Below are positions 1-11,939 of a stretch of DNA of 64,000 bases, in pieces. Position numbers and translations under genes: made by a program. The notes beneath the pieces were generated by a model. The model ran no database searches, was not told the DNA's origin, and saw nothing but the letters and a program-made list of their open reading frames with translations. The first letter of the stretch is position 1; each line of letters starts with the position of its first letter. The DNA is from Torymus aiolomorphi (lineage: Eukaryota; Arthropoda; Insecta; Hymenoptera; Torymidae), in the NCBI GenBank assembly GCA_036365515.1, contig CM070873.1, positions 89,888,173 to 89,952,172 on the forward strand. Reading direction: 5' to 3'.

Positions 1-2152
1 ATAGATTAAATACTTTTTGTGCTTTGCTACAAAAAATAGGTTTAGTCGAGTTCACCTTTCACATAAAGTGACGGAATGTTATTCAACTATCAAAGACCAA
101 AAGTTGTTCGATCAATTTGTAAAAATTCTATGTAATTCTACTCACAATTTACAAACTTTTTCTTATTTAATGTACTATACAAAAATTTACAAGTTTTTGA
201 GTGAAAAAATCATGAAAATTAAAGATTTAAATTATAAAAGAAATCAAAATTTTCAAATTTTCAATTAATTATAACTTTAGATCGATTGCATATTTTGCTC
301 TAAAATTGCATATTTGTGTTCTGGAGATAATTTGGATCCAGTAACAAAAATGTTGAGCAATTTTAAAATGTCAACAGTCGACATGACGTCCTCCAATCGC
401 AAAGTAAAGCATTTTTGTATATAATTTTAAAGATTCTATTTTGTAGATTTTGTAATAGTTTTAGACTATTCATATATAAACCACCTTTTAACTGCCTACT
501 ATCCAAGCTATTATCTCATAACTTATTATGTTATTAAAAACACCATAATATAGTATTGACAATGTTTTAGTTTGCATGATATTTGCCATTTTGTAAAAAA
601 TGAAAAGTAGAAATTTCGTTTTTATTTTATTATGCTTTCAATGTGCTTATCCTATATTAAAAATTGTAATCAAAAGTAATTTTGTATCTTATTATTATAT
701 TTTTATAAATATATCATCTTTGGAATGTTATATTCCTATCTTATTAATAGCTATTATATTTCATATTTCTGTCAAATCGAATTCTGTTAAATAATAAGCG
801 AAAATTGACTATGTAAGGTGCATTGAGGCGTTCAAAATCGTGTTTATATAGGTTTAGATTATGAGGAATTGATTATATGGAAATGTTATAATTGGAAACA
901 AGATTTATTTAGATGTTACCTATATCTTCTGTATCTAACATTTTTATGTGTACTTAAATCATTGAACAATAAGCGAAAATCGTCCAATTATAACTCTCTA
1001 AACGAAAAACTCTTCGCATGTTCTTTACAAAAATGTCGCGAGCACGTATTTCCAGGAAAAAGCGCGGAAAGAATTGTTTATATTATTTTAAATTGGCAGT
1101 TATTATAAGGTATAATAAAACTTTGTTGATTCCCTTTGATTTTATCATTTATTTAATAACCATTACCTATACGAAAACCCCTTCATGTCCTTTTAACAAA
1201 AAATTTCACGCCCTCGTATTCACGGGAAATAATGCGATAAAAATTATTTCTTTACGAAAAATGTTGCAGACCTATAATTCCAGAAAATCATATTGAAAAT
1301 AATTGTTTATTATAAATTAGTAGTTATTATAAGGTGTAATAAAAGTTTGTTGATTAGCTTTGATTTCATCTGAAAATCGTTCAACAATAATAACGAGCTA
1401 CGTTGAAATAGCAAAACTTTTTGAACGAATAAAATGTAATAAATAATTATTAAAATTATTATTTATCCAGTGAAAATCTTTCTGTACAGTAATAATATTT
1501 ATATTCAAAACTCAATCAAATTTTGTTTTTAAGGTTATGAATGCAATTCATCGCTACTATATCGTTGTGGTTAATTTATATCATAATACAGTTACATAAT
1601 TTGCAAAACTGAAGTTTTTTAAGTCTATTTCACTTCAATTATTATTTAATAAAATAATTTGTAATTTTATTCTATAAAAGTGTAGTCATAGCGCCATCTA
1701 GAGAGTCATTTACGAGAACTATACAACGTAAACAAATATAAGGTGTCAAAAAAGGTTGGTACGACTTACTTTGCACCATGCACACCCATTTTACGTTAGT
1801 GGTATACAAGTGATGAGTAGTTTTGCCAACCTCACAACTTATTGTCGAAAGATAATGTATGGAAAAAAATAAAATAATACTTTTTAACGAATTTCGAAAA
1901 AAGAAGACTGTCAGGCGCTCGGTAATGCTATGGTGAGCATATGTGTAAAATTTCAGGCAGATCCGATGTATATTCGAGCTTATGTTGAAGTTTTCGTTAA
2001 AAAATGTTACTAAAACATGCATAACTCGATAACAGTTATCTTTTTTGTTCTGAAAATTTAACATGATCATCTCCAAAGAATTTCCGAGCGCCTGACAATG
2101 CGCTTTTGTCATCAAACTCATTGTAGATTTAATTATTATTTAATATATAGTA
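1..2152. other. AT-rich DNA without a recognisable gene
   Basis: No open frame here resembles a known protein. The longest (minus strand, 1672-2121, 149 codons) has low-complexity, intron-like composition and no motif I recognise. A diverged tandem duplication with a period near 228 bp is visible: the block around 1029-1135 (AAAAATGTCGCG..., then GTTATTATAAGG) recurs around 1257-1370. A GCGCCATCT motif near 1690 also occurs at 11811 and, reversed, at 11846. Confidence 0.6.
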
Positions 2153-2345
2153 TGTTACCGACATATCGGTAACGTAGGGATTTTCACTTGAGTATCACAT
2201 GGCCTTAAAATTCATGCTGTAATGGCCCGAAGAGTTGGAAATATTAAAATTATTTGATTAAGGGGGTGTCAAACTCAATTTTTACCGACCGAGCAAAAAA
2301 TATATTGTTTTTAATAGAAAAAAAAAAATATAACGATATATGAAA

Positions 2346-2545
2346 AATAATGAGTGCATTGCCCTCCGTAATTACATTATTAATCATTCTGCAAAATGCC
2401 AAGTCAATATTCAAAAGCGTCTAAGAATGGCATTTGAACGAAAATTTCGTTCAAATGCCATTCTCAGATGCCTTAAAATATCGACGTGAAACTTTGCAGA
2501 ATGATTCATAATGTCATTACGGAGGGCAATGCACCCATGATTATG
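2346..2545. repeat. 200-bp foldback (hairpin) element
   Basis: The sequence TGCATTGCCCTCCGTAAT near the left edge returns as its reverse complement near 2515-2533. The arms stay complementary (ATTCTGCAAA / TTTGCAGAAT) down to a centre with a perfect palindrome around AAAATTTCG (2430-2456). It is non-coding, probably a MITE. It lies about 85 bp inside the left TTAA terminus. Confidence 0.8.
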
Positions 2546-2584
2546 CATAATATTAAAAAAAAAAAATAGATTATTGTACCATAT

Positions 2585-2990
2585 GGGTAATATGTAGCAT
2601 CGCGAGATTCGCGAGTCGGCGACGGCAGCGACGGCAGCGGCCAGCGGCGCGGCCTTGCCCGTGTGTGTGTACGCGCATGCGCTGCTGGCTGCAGCACAGC
2701 TGAGCCATCAGTCCATCGCCGATGCCTGGGCCTAGGCCCTCTGGGAGGCGGTCCCGTGTTGCCGCCACCACCTCCGCCGCCACCTTCGCCACCTGTGCCC
2801 TCCTCTATCCATTGCTAATCGACGTGTCATCGGTGTGCCTGCCGCCTGGACCGCTCGCAGACGGCGCAGCCTGGAGCGCCGCATCAGCCGCCCACCTCGC
2901 AGACCGTAGCGTCCGTACCGCACCGTGTGCGTGCACACCCAACGGACCGTGCCGCTTGGACTTGGCCCCGCCGTAAGACAGAAAAGTAAG
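2585..2990 (+). other. GC-rich island, possible untranslated or first exon
   Basis: About 400 bp of strongly GC-rich sequence (CGGCGACGGCAGCGACGG, CCGCCACCACCTCCGCCGCC) sits in otherwise AT-rich DNA. It ends at AAAAGTAAGTCA, which contains a good splice donor (GTAAGT at about 2985). The short frames on both strands have no recognisable domain. It could be the first exon or promoter of a gene whose other exons are not visible, or a GC-rich transposon fragment. I cannot decide between these. Confidence 0.3.
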
Positions 2991-3257
2991 TCATTCAAGA
3001 ATTTATTTATTTTACGGCGTTGTTATTTGTACGACAGATCTGTTATAACCCACTTAGAAACGTGTAAAAATCACTGTTTTGAAAGTCTGAGATGGAAGGG
3101 ACTATTATTTCTTTAGTCAAGCGTCAATCCTTGCCTATTTTTTTCTTTAATCAAGCGTCAATTCTTCGGCTAAAGAAAATTGAAGGTTAGGTTTTACGTA
3201 TATATAGGTATACCTATCTAGCAATCTGGCGTATAAATAACAACGGCCAACTATAGA

Positions 3258-5438
3258 TTTGATGCGCTTTTTCGACTTTTCATTCGAAAGATTACAGATC
3301 TAAATAATCAGCAAGTGTGGAGATACTGCATTTTCTGTGTATTTTTCAAAATATTTTCAAGAAAAGTCATTTCCTCCAAACTGGCTGATTGAGTAGATCT
3401 GAAATCTAATATACAATGCCTCAGCATGTACTGGATTGTATGTAAACATTCTCATAAACTTTAAGCGAGGATGAGGAGGTCTACCTTGGAAATGCACACG
3501 CGCTTTTTCGACTTTTCATTTCAAAGATCCCTTTCCATTCTCTACAAATATTTCAAACTTTACACACACTATGTAATACATGCTGAGGGACTGTTTATCA
3601 AGTTTAAGATCTAAATAATTAGCAAGTGAGGAGATATTGCAATTTGTATGCTCTTTTTAAGAAATGTTCAAGTAAAAAAGTTATTTCCCCTACACTGGCT
3701 GATTGAAAAGATCTAAATTTAATATACAGTGCCTCAGTATGCATTGCATTGTGTGAGAACATTCTGGTAAACTATGAGAAAGAGTGAGGAGGTTTTTGTC
3801 GCAAATGCACATGCGGCTTTTTGACATTTCGTTCCAAAGATCCCTTTCCATTCCCTACAAGTATCTTAAACTTTCGATACATAATGGAATACATGCTGAG
3901 GGACAGTTTATCAAGTTTCAGATCTACATAATTAGTAAGTCTGGAGATATTGCAATTTTTGTGCTTTTTCAGGAAATTTTTAAGAAAGAAAAGTAATTTC
4001 CTCCAAACTGGCTGATTGAATAGATCTGAAACCTAATATACAATGCCTCAGTATGTACTGGATTGTGTGTAAACATTCTCACACACTTTAAGCGAGGGTG
4101 AGGAGGTCTACATTGGAAATGCACACGCGCTTTTTCGACTTTCCATTTCAAAGATCCCTTTCCATTCTCTACAAATATTTCAAACTTTACACACACTATG
4201 TAACACATGCTGAGGTATTGTTTATCAACTTTCAGATCTAAATAATTAGCAAGTGTGGAGATATTGCAATTTGTATGCTCTTTTTAAGAAATGTTCAAGA
4301 AAAAAAGTTATTTCCCGTACACTGGCTGATTGAAAAGATCTAAAATTTAATATACAATGCCTTAACATGTATTGGATTGCGTGTTAACATTCTGGTAAGC
4401 TTTGAGCAATGGTCAGGAGGTTTAAGTTGGAAATGCACTTGCGCTTTTTCGACTTTTCAGTCCAAAGATCCCTTTCCATTCTCTCAACATATCTTAAACT
4501 TTACACACACCGTGCAATATATGCTGAGGGACAGCTTATCAAGTTTCAGATCTACATAAATAGCAAATCTGGAGATATTGCAATTTTTGTGCTTTTTCAG
4601 GAAATTTTTAAGAAAGAAAAGTCATTTCCTCCAAACTGGCTGATGGAGTATATCTGAAACTCAATATGCAATGCCTCAGCATGCATTGCATTGTGTGAGA
4701 ACATTCTGGTAAACTATGAGAAAATGTGAGGAGGTTTTTGTCGCAAATGCACATGCGGCTTTTCGACAATTCGTTCCAAAGATCCCGTTCCATTCCCTAC
4801 AAGTATCTTAAACTTTCCATACATAATGGCATACATGCTGAGGGACGGTTTATCAAGTTTCAGATCTACATAATTAGCAAGTCTGGAGATATTGCAATTT
4901 TTGTGCTTTTTCAGGAAATTTTTAAGAAAGAAAAGTAATTTCCTCCAAACTGGCTGATTGAGTAGATCTGAAACCTAATGTACAATGCCTCAGCATGTAC
5001 TGGATTGTGTGTAAACATTCTCATAAACTTTAAGCGAGGGTGAGGAGGTCTACATTGGAAATGCACACGCGCTTTTTCGACTTTTCATTTCAAAGATCCC
5101 TTTCCATTCTCTACAAATATTTCAAACTTTACACACACTATGTAATACATGCTGAGGGATATTGTTTATCAAGTTTCAAATCTAAATAATTAGCAAGTGT
5201 GGAGATATTGCAATTTGTATGCTCTTTTTAAGAAATGTTCAAGAAAAAAAGTTATTTCCCGTACACTGGCTGATTGAAAAGATCTAAAATTTAATATACA
5301 ATGCCTCAACATGTATTGGATTGTGTGTTAACATTCTGGTAAACTTTAAGCGAGGGTGATGAGGTCTTAGTTGGAAATGCACATGCACTTTTTCGACTTT
5401 TCATTCCAAAGACCCTTTCCATTTTCTACAGATATCTT
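3258..5438. repeat. ~315-bp satellite array with 942-bp higher-order period
   Basis: The phrase GCTTTTTCGACTTTTCATT recurs at about 3267, 3500, 3813, 4129, 4441, 4755, 5070 and 5387. The first spacing is short because of a deletion; the others are 312-317 bp. Monomers three apart resemble each other more than neighbours do: the segments at 3784-3996 and 4726-4938 are almost the same, 942 bp apart, and 4129 pairs with 5070. That is a three-monomer higher-order repeat. The 60-80-codon frames inside it follow from repeat homogeneity and are not annotated as genes. Confidence 0.9.
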
Positions 5439-6348
5439 AACTTTCCATCTATCTACTCCCTCTGTTTCTGGCAGGTCGATACTGCTATCCTCATTCCTAT
5501 ACTGCTTAACACTTTATTAATATATTCCGTTTTGCCCTAGGCGAAGAGCTCCTGCAGAAGACAACACGTCTTCATATAATTCTACTCTCCTCCAGGGCAG
5601 CCAACACAACTACCACGTCCTGAAGACATCAGCTAGACAAACATATCGTAGAAGTGAGAGCGAAGGTGTATATAAATATAGTTTGATCTCCTGTGTCAGA
5701 CTCGAGTAAGTATTTCACTTCGGATTTGGACTGTATCTTGTAGTACAGCCGAACCTAGTCTCCAACTTTCCATCGGTCTACTCCTCTGTTCCTGGCAGTT
5801 CGATACTGCTATCCTCATCCCTACTCCTTAATACATTATTAATATATTTTGTATTGTCCTAGGTAAAGAGCTCCTGTAGAAGACAACAAGTCTTCATATA
5901 ATTCTACTCTTCTCGAGGACAGCCAACGCAACTACCACTTCCCGAGGACATCACCTAGGCGAACACAACGGAGAAGGGAGGGCGAAGGCGTAGTTGAATG
6001 TAGTTCGCGCTTCCGTGACACTCGAGTAAGTACTTCACTTCGGATTTGGACTTTATCCTGTAGTATAGCCGAACCTAGCCTCCAACTTTCCATCTGTCTA
6101 CTCCTCTGTTCCTGGCAGTTTGATACTGCTCTCCTCATCCCTACTGCCTAAAACATTATTAATATATTTTGTTTTGCTCTAGGCGAAGAGCTCCTGCAGA
6201 AGACAACAGGTCTTCATATCATTCTACTCTCCTCGAGGGCAGCCAACGCAACTACCACTTCCCGAGGACATCACCTAGGCGGACACGACGGAGAAGGGAC
6301 GACGAAGGTATACTTGAATGTCTGCGCTCCCGCGACAGACTCGAGATG
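5439..6348. repeat. Three tandem ~322-bp units
   Basis: Units begin with AACTTTCCATC at 5439, 5764 and 6084. Each contains CTGGCAG, GAAGAGCTCCTGCAGAAGAC, TCTTCATATAATTCTACTCT and a terminal GACTCGAGTAAGTA. The third unit is cut at its 3' end by the foldback MITE starting at 6351. The array follows the 315-bp satellite directly, and its first unit begins inside the last satellite monomer. The AAGAC...GTCTTC phrases form small hairpins. Coding capacity is not evident. Confidence 0.85.
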
Positions 6349-6350
6349 TA

Positions 6351-6892
6351 GTCTAGGCGCCAGGGGGGTTTCCGTGGCCGATGGATGTCCACACTTCCGC
6401 CAAAGCTTTTCTTACGTATTTTTGACTGCTGATTCTGAATTTCGAAGGTGGAACGTCGCCAGACTGTTAGTTTTTGTTATTAACAATTTAATTGTTTAAA
6501 TTGCTGCCAAATCAATATGATTAATTATAACTGAATCCTAACTGCCTAAAACTGTAGTAAATTGATCTAGAATATGCTCGTTTTTTCAGAATTGAAAAAT
6601 TTTGATTAGAACCCGAATTATTGCAAATTTAGTGCAATAAGTCGCGAATTCGAGCGCAAACGTGCATAATTCTAGATCAATTTACTACAGTTTTAGACAG
6701 TTAGGATTCAGTTATAATTAATCATATTGATTTGGCCGCAGTTTAAACAATTAAATTATTAATAACAAAAAACTAACATTCTGGCGACTGTCCACCTTCG
6801 AAATTCAGAGTCAGCAGACAAAAATACGTAAGAAAAGGTTTGGTGGAGGCGTGGACATCCATCGGCCACGGAAACCCCCCTGGTGCCTAGAC
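6351..6892. mobile_element. TA-flanked foldback MITE (542 bp)
   Basis: The left end reads TA then GTCTAGGCGCCAGGGGGG. The right end is its near-perfect reverse complement followed by TA (6893-6894). The arms remain complementary for over 200 bp each (GTTTCCGTGGCCGATGGATG, AATTGATCTAGAAT) around a centre near 6620. The TA duplication is typical of Tc1/mariner-type or other 2-bp-duplicating elements. No transposase frame is present. It truncates the third unit of the preceding array, so it is younger than that array. Confidence 0.85.
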
Positions 6893-6894
6893 TA

Positions 6895-7300
6895 ATGTCA
6901 GTATTTAGGGCACACCTGATTTTTAGGTACGAATTATATCTCCCCAAAAAGTAACAGTTTTCTGCGGGTGCACACGGAAAGAAAACTCTTACTGCTACAG
7001 TTAAAACGGCTTACTCGTGGAGTATAGGAGTTCCTTTACTATATAAGTAAGGTGGTTTTAGCAATCTTAGTAAGGGACCCATACTTTTACGGTATGTTGC
7101 TTTTCATACTACAACAATTACACAATTATACGATCGTTGGATCAGCGGCATATACCGACGTAACAGCGTTACACGATTTTAGTATACATTGCTTCCACCT
7201 TCAATTGTAAGGGAGAAATACTATAGCGGTAACGGTTGCTACCTGCTAATACGGAAATGACAACTATTATAAGGAAGTGTTACTTATCGATAATTGAAAG
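6895..7300. other. Unassigned AT-rich stretch
   Basis: I see no gene here. The phrase ACACGGAAAGAAAACTC at about 6968 weakly resembles the CACGGAGAAAAA termini at 23882, 40079 and 40716, but no inverted partner was found nearby. Confidence 0.5.
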
Positions 7301-7730
7301 CATCGAATGCGTCGTCTAGGTCTTTGAGGTGGTCAATGATGGAGTCGAGGTGATGCGCTCCGAAGTTTTTTGCGTTTAGATCCCAGGACGCATCTAATAC
7401 GTAGCAAAGTGTTCGGGGTAGCCGATGATGATGTCTAGGTCGTGCGCTCCGTAGTTTTTTGTCTCTAGATGTTGGAACGTATCAAATGCGTGGTTTAGGT
7501 CTTTGTGGTAGCCGATGATGGAGGCTAGGGTGTTTGCATTAAAATAAGAGGGGGCAGCTAATACGCATGTGTTCAGGGTGGCCGATGACGAGGTCTAGGT
7601 GGGGCGGTTTGTAGTCTTTTGCGTTTGGATATCAGGGCGTATCTAATACGTGGTCCAGGTCTTCGGGAAGCCGGTGACGATATTTAGGTGGTGCGCTCCG
7701 TAGTTTTTGGCTAATAGGTGTTGGACATGT
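7300..7730. repeat. Degenerate reverse-oriented copies of the 90-bp minisatellite
   Basis: Phrases such as GATGATGGAGTC, GTCTAGG and GCGCTCCGTAGTTTTTTG are the reverse complement of the CTACGGAGCGC / CTCCATCATCGGC units at 10170-11050. Frames are broken here, so this arm looks older or less homogenised than the forward array. Confidence 0.7.
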
Positions 7731-7859
7731 CAAAACTTAAAGTATTACTAATCACGTAATTTTATACTATAAGTAAAAATCGTGATTATAAATAAATACT
7801 TATTCGAACGTAATTACGTTCAAATTGACATGTGTTTGTAATAAAAAAAATAGTAAATA

Positions 7860-8130
7860 TTAAAATGCGTATAGGCGAAATACGCACAATTATTCATAAT
7901 AAATAATGCGTATATGCGAAATGCGCACAATTATTTATCATACAAAAATGCGTATAGGCGAAATACGCACAATTATTTATAATAAAAAATTCGTACAAGC
8001 GAAATACGCACAATTATTTATAATATCAAAAATATGTATAAACGAAATACGCACAGTTGTTTATAATGCAAAAATGCGTATAGACGAAATACGCACAATT
8101 ATTAGTTATAAGGAAAGGTGTATGGGCGAA
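7860..8130. repeat. GCGTAT minisatellite, ~41-bp monomers
   Basis: Six monomers start near 7866, 7907, 7949, 7991, 8034 and 8077, each built as GCGTATAGGCGAAATACGCAC followed by an AT-rich spacer. Each monomer is an imperfect palindrome (GCGTAT...ATACGC). The same family forms the larger array at 11155-11790. Confidence 0.85.
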
Positions 8131-8544
8131 CATATTTAATTATAACAGAAAAGAATTACAATTACATGAGTTTATTTAGTTATCTATTTATAAGAAACTA
8201 GATGTCTTGACATAAAATTAATTCTTTTCCGTTTTTTTCAACAAAACTCATAAAATTTGAAAAGAAGCTAAAGAAACTTATGAGCCTAGCTCAATGAAAT
8301 TATAGTAGCTCTACTTTTGCCAATCATTCAGTAGCATGACAAGTATAATGCAAAGTAATTATTAATGACAATACTTCTAATAATACAAATTTTGTTAAAA
8401 TGTTCAATTTGCAGTTATGCGTTTATATGATGGAAGGTGTATATTTTAAAATGCGGATCAACTTATATACCATACTCAGGTTCATTTGAAGTTCAACCCT
8501 TGGTCTCAAATTTTGTTACACCCTCCTGTTGTTTCACGTATATG

Positions 8545-9893
8545 GGATATTTCACGTGAAGTCAGCAGCTCAAAATTTTAAAATCCCTCAAAACTCGTTT
8601 TCTTTTAGTTTTTATGAACAAAAAATGTTCCTCAAATTTTAGGTCGATATTTGCAAAAATAAAAAAGCTATGCAATATTGAAAATTCAATTTTTTTGCAA
8701 TTTTTTGTTAAAATCAAGTTTATTCATTTTTAACTGAAAATCTTGAAACTTTTTGTATAGTACATTGATTGGCAAAAGGTTTGAATTTTTGTGTAGAATG
8801 TGCCAGTATTTATTTTATGACCCTTTTTGAAAGTCTCTGATTGGCTGCTTCTTAGTATACCTTCATCAAAGGATATTGAGGCTGCGGCCAAATATTCTTT
8901 ATTCGACAAATTTTTTTTGTATTCTTCTTCGAAAACCCTTCAAAATGCTTTTTATCAATACTGGCCGAGCATAGGGAAAAAAGTTACAATTTTTGAAATA
9001 TCAAGAAAAATCCATAATTTCAATTTTTGATAACATGATTAATGAAACTGAATATTATTCATACATCTTATGGCATGGACCGTACCACTGAATTTTGTTA
9101 GAGCATCAAATAGAACATTAGAAATATCTATTTTCAATAATATTAGGCTTACACAATAAGCGATACCTAATTATGAATGAAATTATCAGTCTGTTGCCTG
9201 ATTTCATTTTGACAGCTTTATAGTAATTAACCTCTATAGCTTAATTTATTATTAATTCATAATTAGGTATTGGTTATTGTGTAAGCCTAATATTATTGAA
9301 AATAGATATTTATAATGTTCTACTTGATGTTCTAACAAAATTCAGTGGTACGGTCCATGCCATAAGATGTATGAATAATGTTCAGTTTCATTAATCATGT
9401 TATCAATAATTGAAATTATGGATTTTTCTTGATATTTCAAAAAATCCACTTTTTTCCCTTTGCTCGGCCAGTATTGATCAAAAAAAGCATTTTGAAGGGT
9501 TTTCGAAGAAGAATACAAAAAAAATTTGTCGAATAAAGAATATTTGGCCGCAGCCTCAATATCCTTTGATGAAGGTATACTAAGAAGCAGCCAATCAGAG
9601 ACTTTCAAAAAGAGTCATAAAATAAATACTGGCACATTCTACAGAAAAAATGCAAACCTTTTGCCAATCAATGTACTATACAAAAAGTTTCAAGATTTTG
9701 AGTTAAAAAATGAATAAACATGGATTTTAACCAAAAATTGCAAAAAATTGAATTTTCAATGTTGCATAGTTTTTTTATTTTTGCAAATATCGATTTAAAA
9801 TTTGAGAAACATTTTTTGTTCATAAAAAACTAAAAGAAAACGAGTTTTGAGCGATTTTAAAATTTTGAGCTGCTGACTTCACCTGAAATATCC
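8545..9893. repeat. 1.35-kb near-perfect palindrome with ~650-bp arms
   Basis: The sequence from GGATATTTCACGTGAAGTCA at 8545 is mirrored by its reverse complement ending at 9893, with the centre near 9219 in a short unpaired spacer. Both arms contain the same short open frame (left 8827-9030 plus, right 9342-9608 minus, sharing the peptide DWLLLSIPSSKDIEAAAKYS), as expected of an inverted duplication. No similarity to a known transposase is seen. A foldback transposon is likely, and terminal duplications were not identified with certainty. Confidence 0.85.
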
Positions 9894-10164
9894 AATATAT
9901 TTTTAGCAGCAAATACTTAAAATCTACCAAAAGATAACTTGATTTCATATTGACATTTTTTTTATGGTTAGATTGAATAAAAAAATAAAAACATTGAAAT
10001 TTGTTTAAATTTCAATGAACAATTAAACCCTCGACCAAAAAAATAAAAACCAAATTTAATCTATGTGTTGGTAGAAATTTTGTAAACTACATCCAGAATA
10101 TGTACAAAAAGTGCAGTACAGTGCCACAAAATTTCAGATACAGGTAATATTTTGAAAATCATAA

Positions 10165-11055
10165 TATTAAATTGGACTCCATCATCGGCTATCTAAACAC
10201 CTAGACCTCGCATCCGACCTGTCCCTTCACCTGGACACAAAAACCTACGGAGCGCACTACCCGGACTCATCGACCATCTGGAACACCTAGACCTCGCATT
10301 CGATTTGTCCTGGCCTCTGGACACAAAAACCTACGGAGCGCGTCACGTAAACTCCATCATCGGCTACCTGGAACGCCTAAACCTCGCATCCGATCTGTCC
10401 CGACACCTGGACACAAAAACCTACGGAGCGTACTACCCGAACTCCATCATCGGCCGCCTGGAACACCTAGACCTCGCATCCGATCTGTCAAAACACCTGG
10501 ACACCGAAGTCTACGGAGCGTACTACCCGAACTCCATCATCGGCCGCCTGGAACACCTAGACCTCGCATCCGATCTGTCAAAACACCTGGACACCGAAGT
10601 CTACGAAGCGTATCATCAGCCGCCTGGAACAGCTAGACCTCGTATTCGAGCTGTCCCGACACCAAGACTCAAAAACCTACGAAGCGCACTACCCGGACTC
10701 CATCATCGGCCATCTGAAACACCTAGACCTCGCATTCGATTTGTCTTGGCCTCTGGACACAAAAACCTACGGAGCGTATCACGTAAACTCCATCATCGTC
10801 CACCTGGAACGCTCAGACCTCGCATACGATCTGTCCCGACATCTGGACACAAAAATCTTCGGAGCGCATCACTTACACTCTATCACCGGCCACCTGGAAC
10901 AGCTAGACCTCGTAATCGAGCTGTCTCGACACCTGAGTACAAAAACCTATGGAGCGCATAACCCGGACTCCATCATCGGCCATCTAAACACCTAGACCTC
11001 GCATCCGATCTGTCCCTTCACCGGGACACAAAAACCTACGAAACGCACTACCATT
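10165..11055 (+). repeat. 90-bp minisatellite translating to a 30-residue repeat
   Basis: About ten units of 90 bp occur (for example CTCCATCATCGGCCGCCTGG at 10443 and 10533). Because 90 is divisible by three, the frame from 10305 stays open for 218 codons and reads as a 30-residue repeat with the core HLDTKTYGAYYPNSIIGRLE. After about 10610 a partial unit shifts the phase, and a second frame takes over at 10741-10995. No signal peptide, promoter or flanking exon is visible. It may be a frame kept open by chance or a fragment of a repetitive protein gene. Confidence 0.75.
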
Positions 11056-11154
11056 TTTAAGAAAACAGTTGCAATCATGCGAGGCGACGTCCTGAATTTT
11101 GAAATGTCAATAATAACTGAGACTATATAATAAAGTGACGAATCTGCATCTCAT

Positions 11155-11790
11155 TATTATAAGAAATTTGTATAGGCGAAATGCGCACATTTATTTATAA
11201 TAGAACATGTGTATAGTCGAAATACACAAAATTATTTATTATAAAATGCGTGTAGGCAAAATGCACACGATTAATAACACTGAGAAGTGCGTATAAGCGA
11301 AATACGCATAATTATTTATAATAAAACATGTGTATAGGCGAAATACACAAAATTATTTATTATAAAATGCGTATAGGCAAAATGCGCACAATTAATAACA
11401 CTGAAAAGTGCGTATAAGCGAAATACGCATAATTATTTATAATAAAACATGTGTATAGGTGAAATACACCAAATTATTTATTATAAAATGCGTATAGGCG
11501 AAATGCTCACAATTGATAACACTGAAAAGTGCGTATAAGCGAAATACGCATAATTATTTAGAATAAAATATGTGTATAGGCGAAATACACCAAATTATTT
11601 ATTATAAAATGCGTATAAGCGAAATGCGCAGAATTATTTGCAATAAATATGCGTATATATGTGAAATACGCACTATTATTAACAATAAAAATGCGTATAC
11701 GCAAAATACGCATAATTAATTATAAAAAGAAATACGTATACAAGAAATATGTACAATTGTTTGTAATAAAAAAACGCGTATCTTTAATAT
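11155..11790. repeat. GCGTAT minisatellite with 121-bp higher-order repeat
   Basis: Three related ~40-bp monomers (AGTGCGTATAAGCG..., ATGTGTATAGGCG..., ATGCGTATAGGC...) alternate in fixed order. The trio repeats with period about 121 bp, starting at 11287, 11408 and 11529. Each monomer has dyad symmetry. It belongs to the same family as 7860-8130. Confidence 0.85.
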
Positions 11791-11939
11791 TTTTGAAATA
11801 TGTAGCGCCATCTATGTTAAAATCTATTACGATTTTCCAGAGATGGCGCTTGTGTCATATTTCATCAATAGTATGTACTGCCTACCTTACCGACCTATGG
11901 GTCGGTCAAATCGCAGAATTGAGTTTGACACCCCCTTAA

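Larger units (their letters stand above)
2262..11935. mobile_element. Candidate 9.7-kb composite element with TTAA-flanked inverted ends
   Basis: Both ends read TTAA followed by GGGGGTGTCAAACTCAATT in inverted orientation (TTAA at 2258-2261 and 11936-11939). Just inside, both ends also share ACCGACC. The TTAA target and inverted termini are what piggyBac-type insertion would leave, although no piggyBac transposase frame is seen. The interior holds satellites, foldbacks and minisatellites. The alternative is two independent end fragments of one MITE family that happen to face each other. Confidence 0.4.

Noticed and set aside
1672..2121. 149-codon minus-strand open frame
   Set aside because: AT-rich, biased composition, no motif, no splice or promoter context. 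Likely chance.
3784..4938. Repeated 70-codon frames of almost the same sequence
   Set aside because: They arise because satellite monomers three apart are nearly identical. No start context or family.
7860..8130. Possible CRISPR array because of regular palindromic repeats
   Set aside because: Eukaryotic sequence, spacers are similar AT-rich sequence rather than unique, and no cas genes are present.
8827..9608. Two matching 67- and 88-codon frames
   Set aside because: They are the same DNA in the two arms of the palindrome, and no known protein is recognised.
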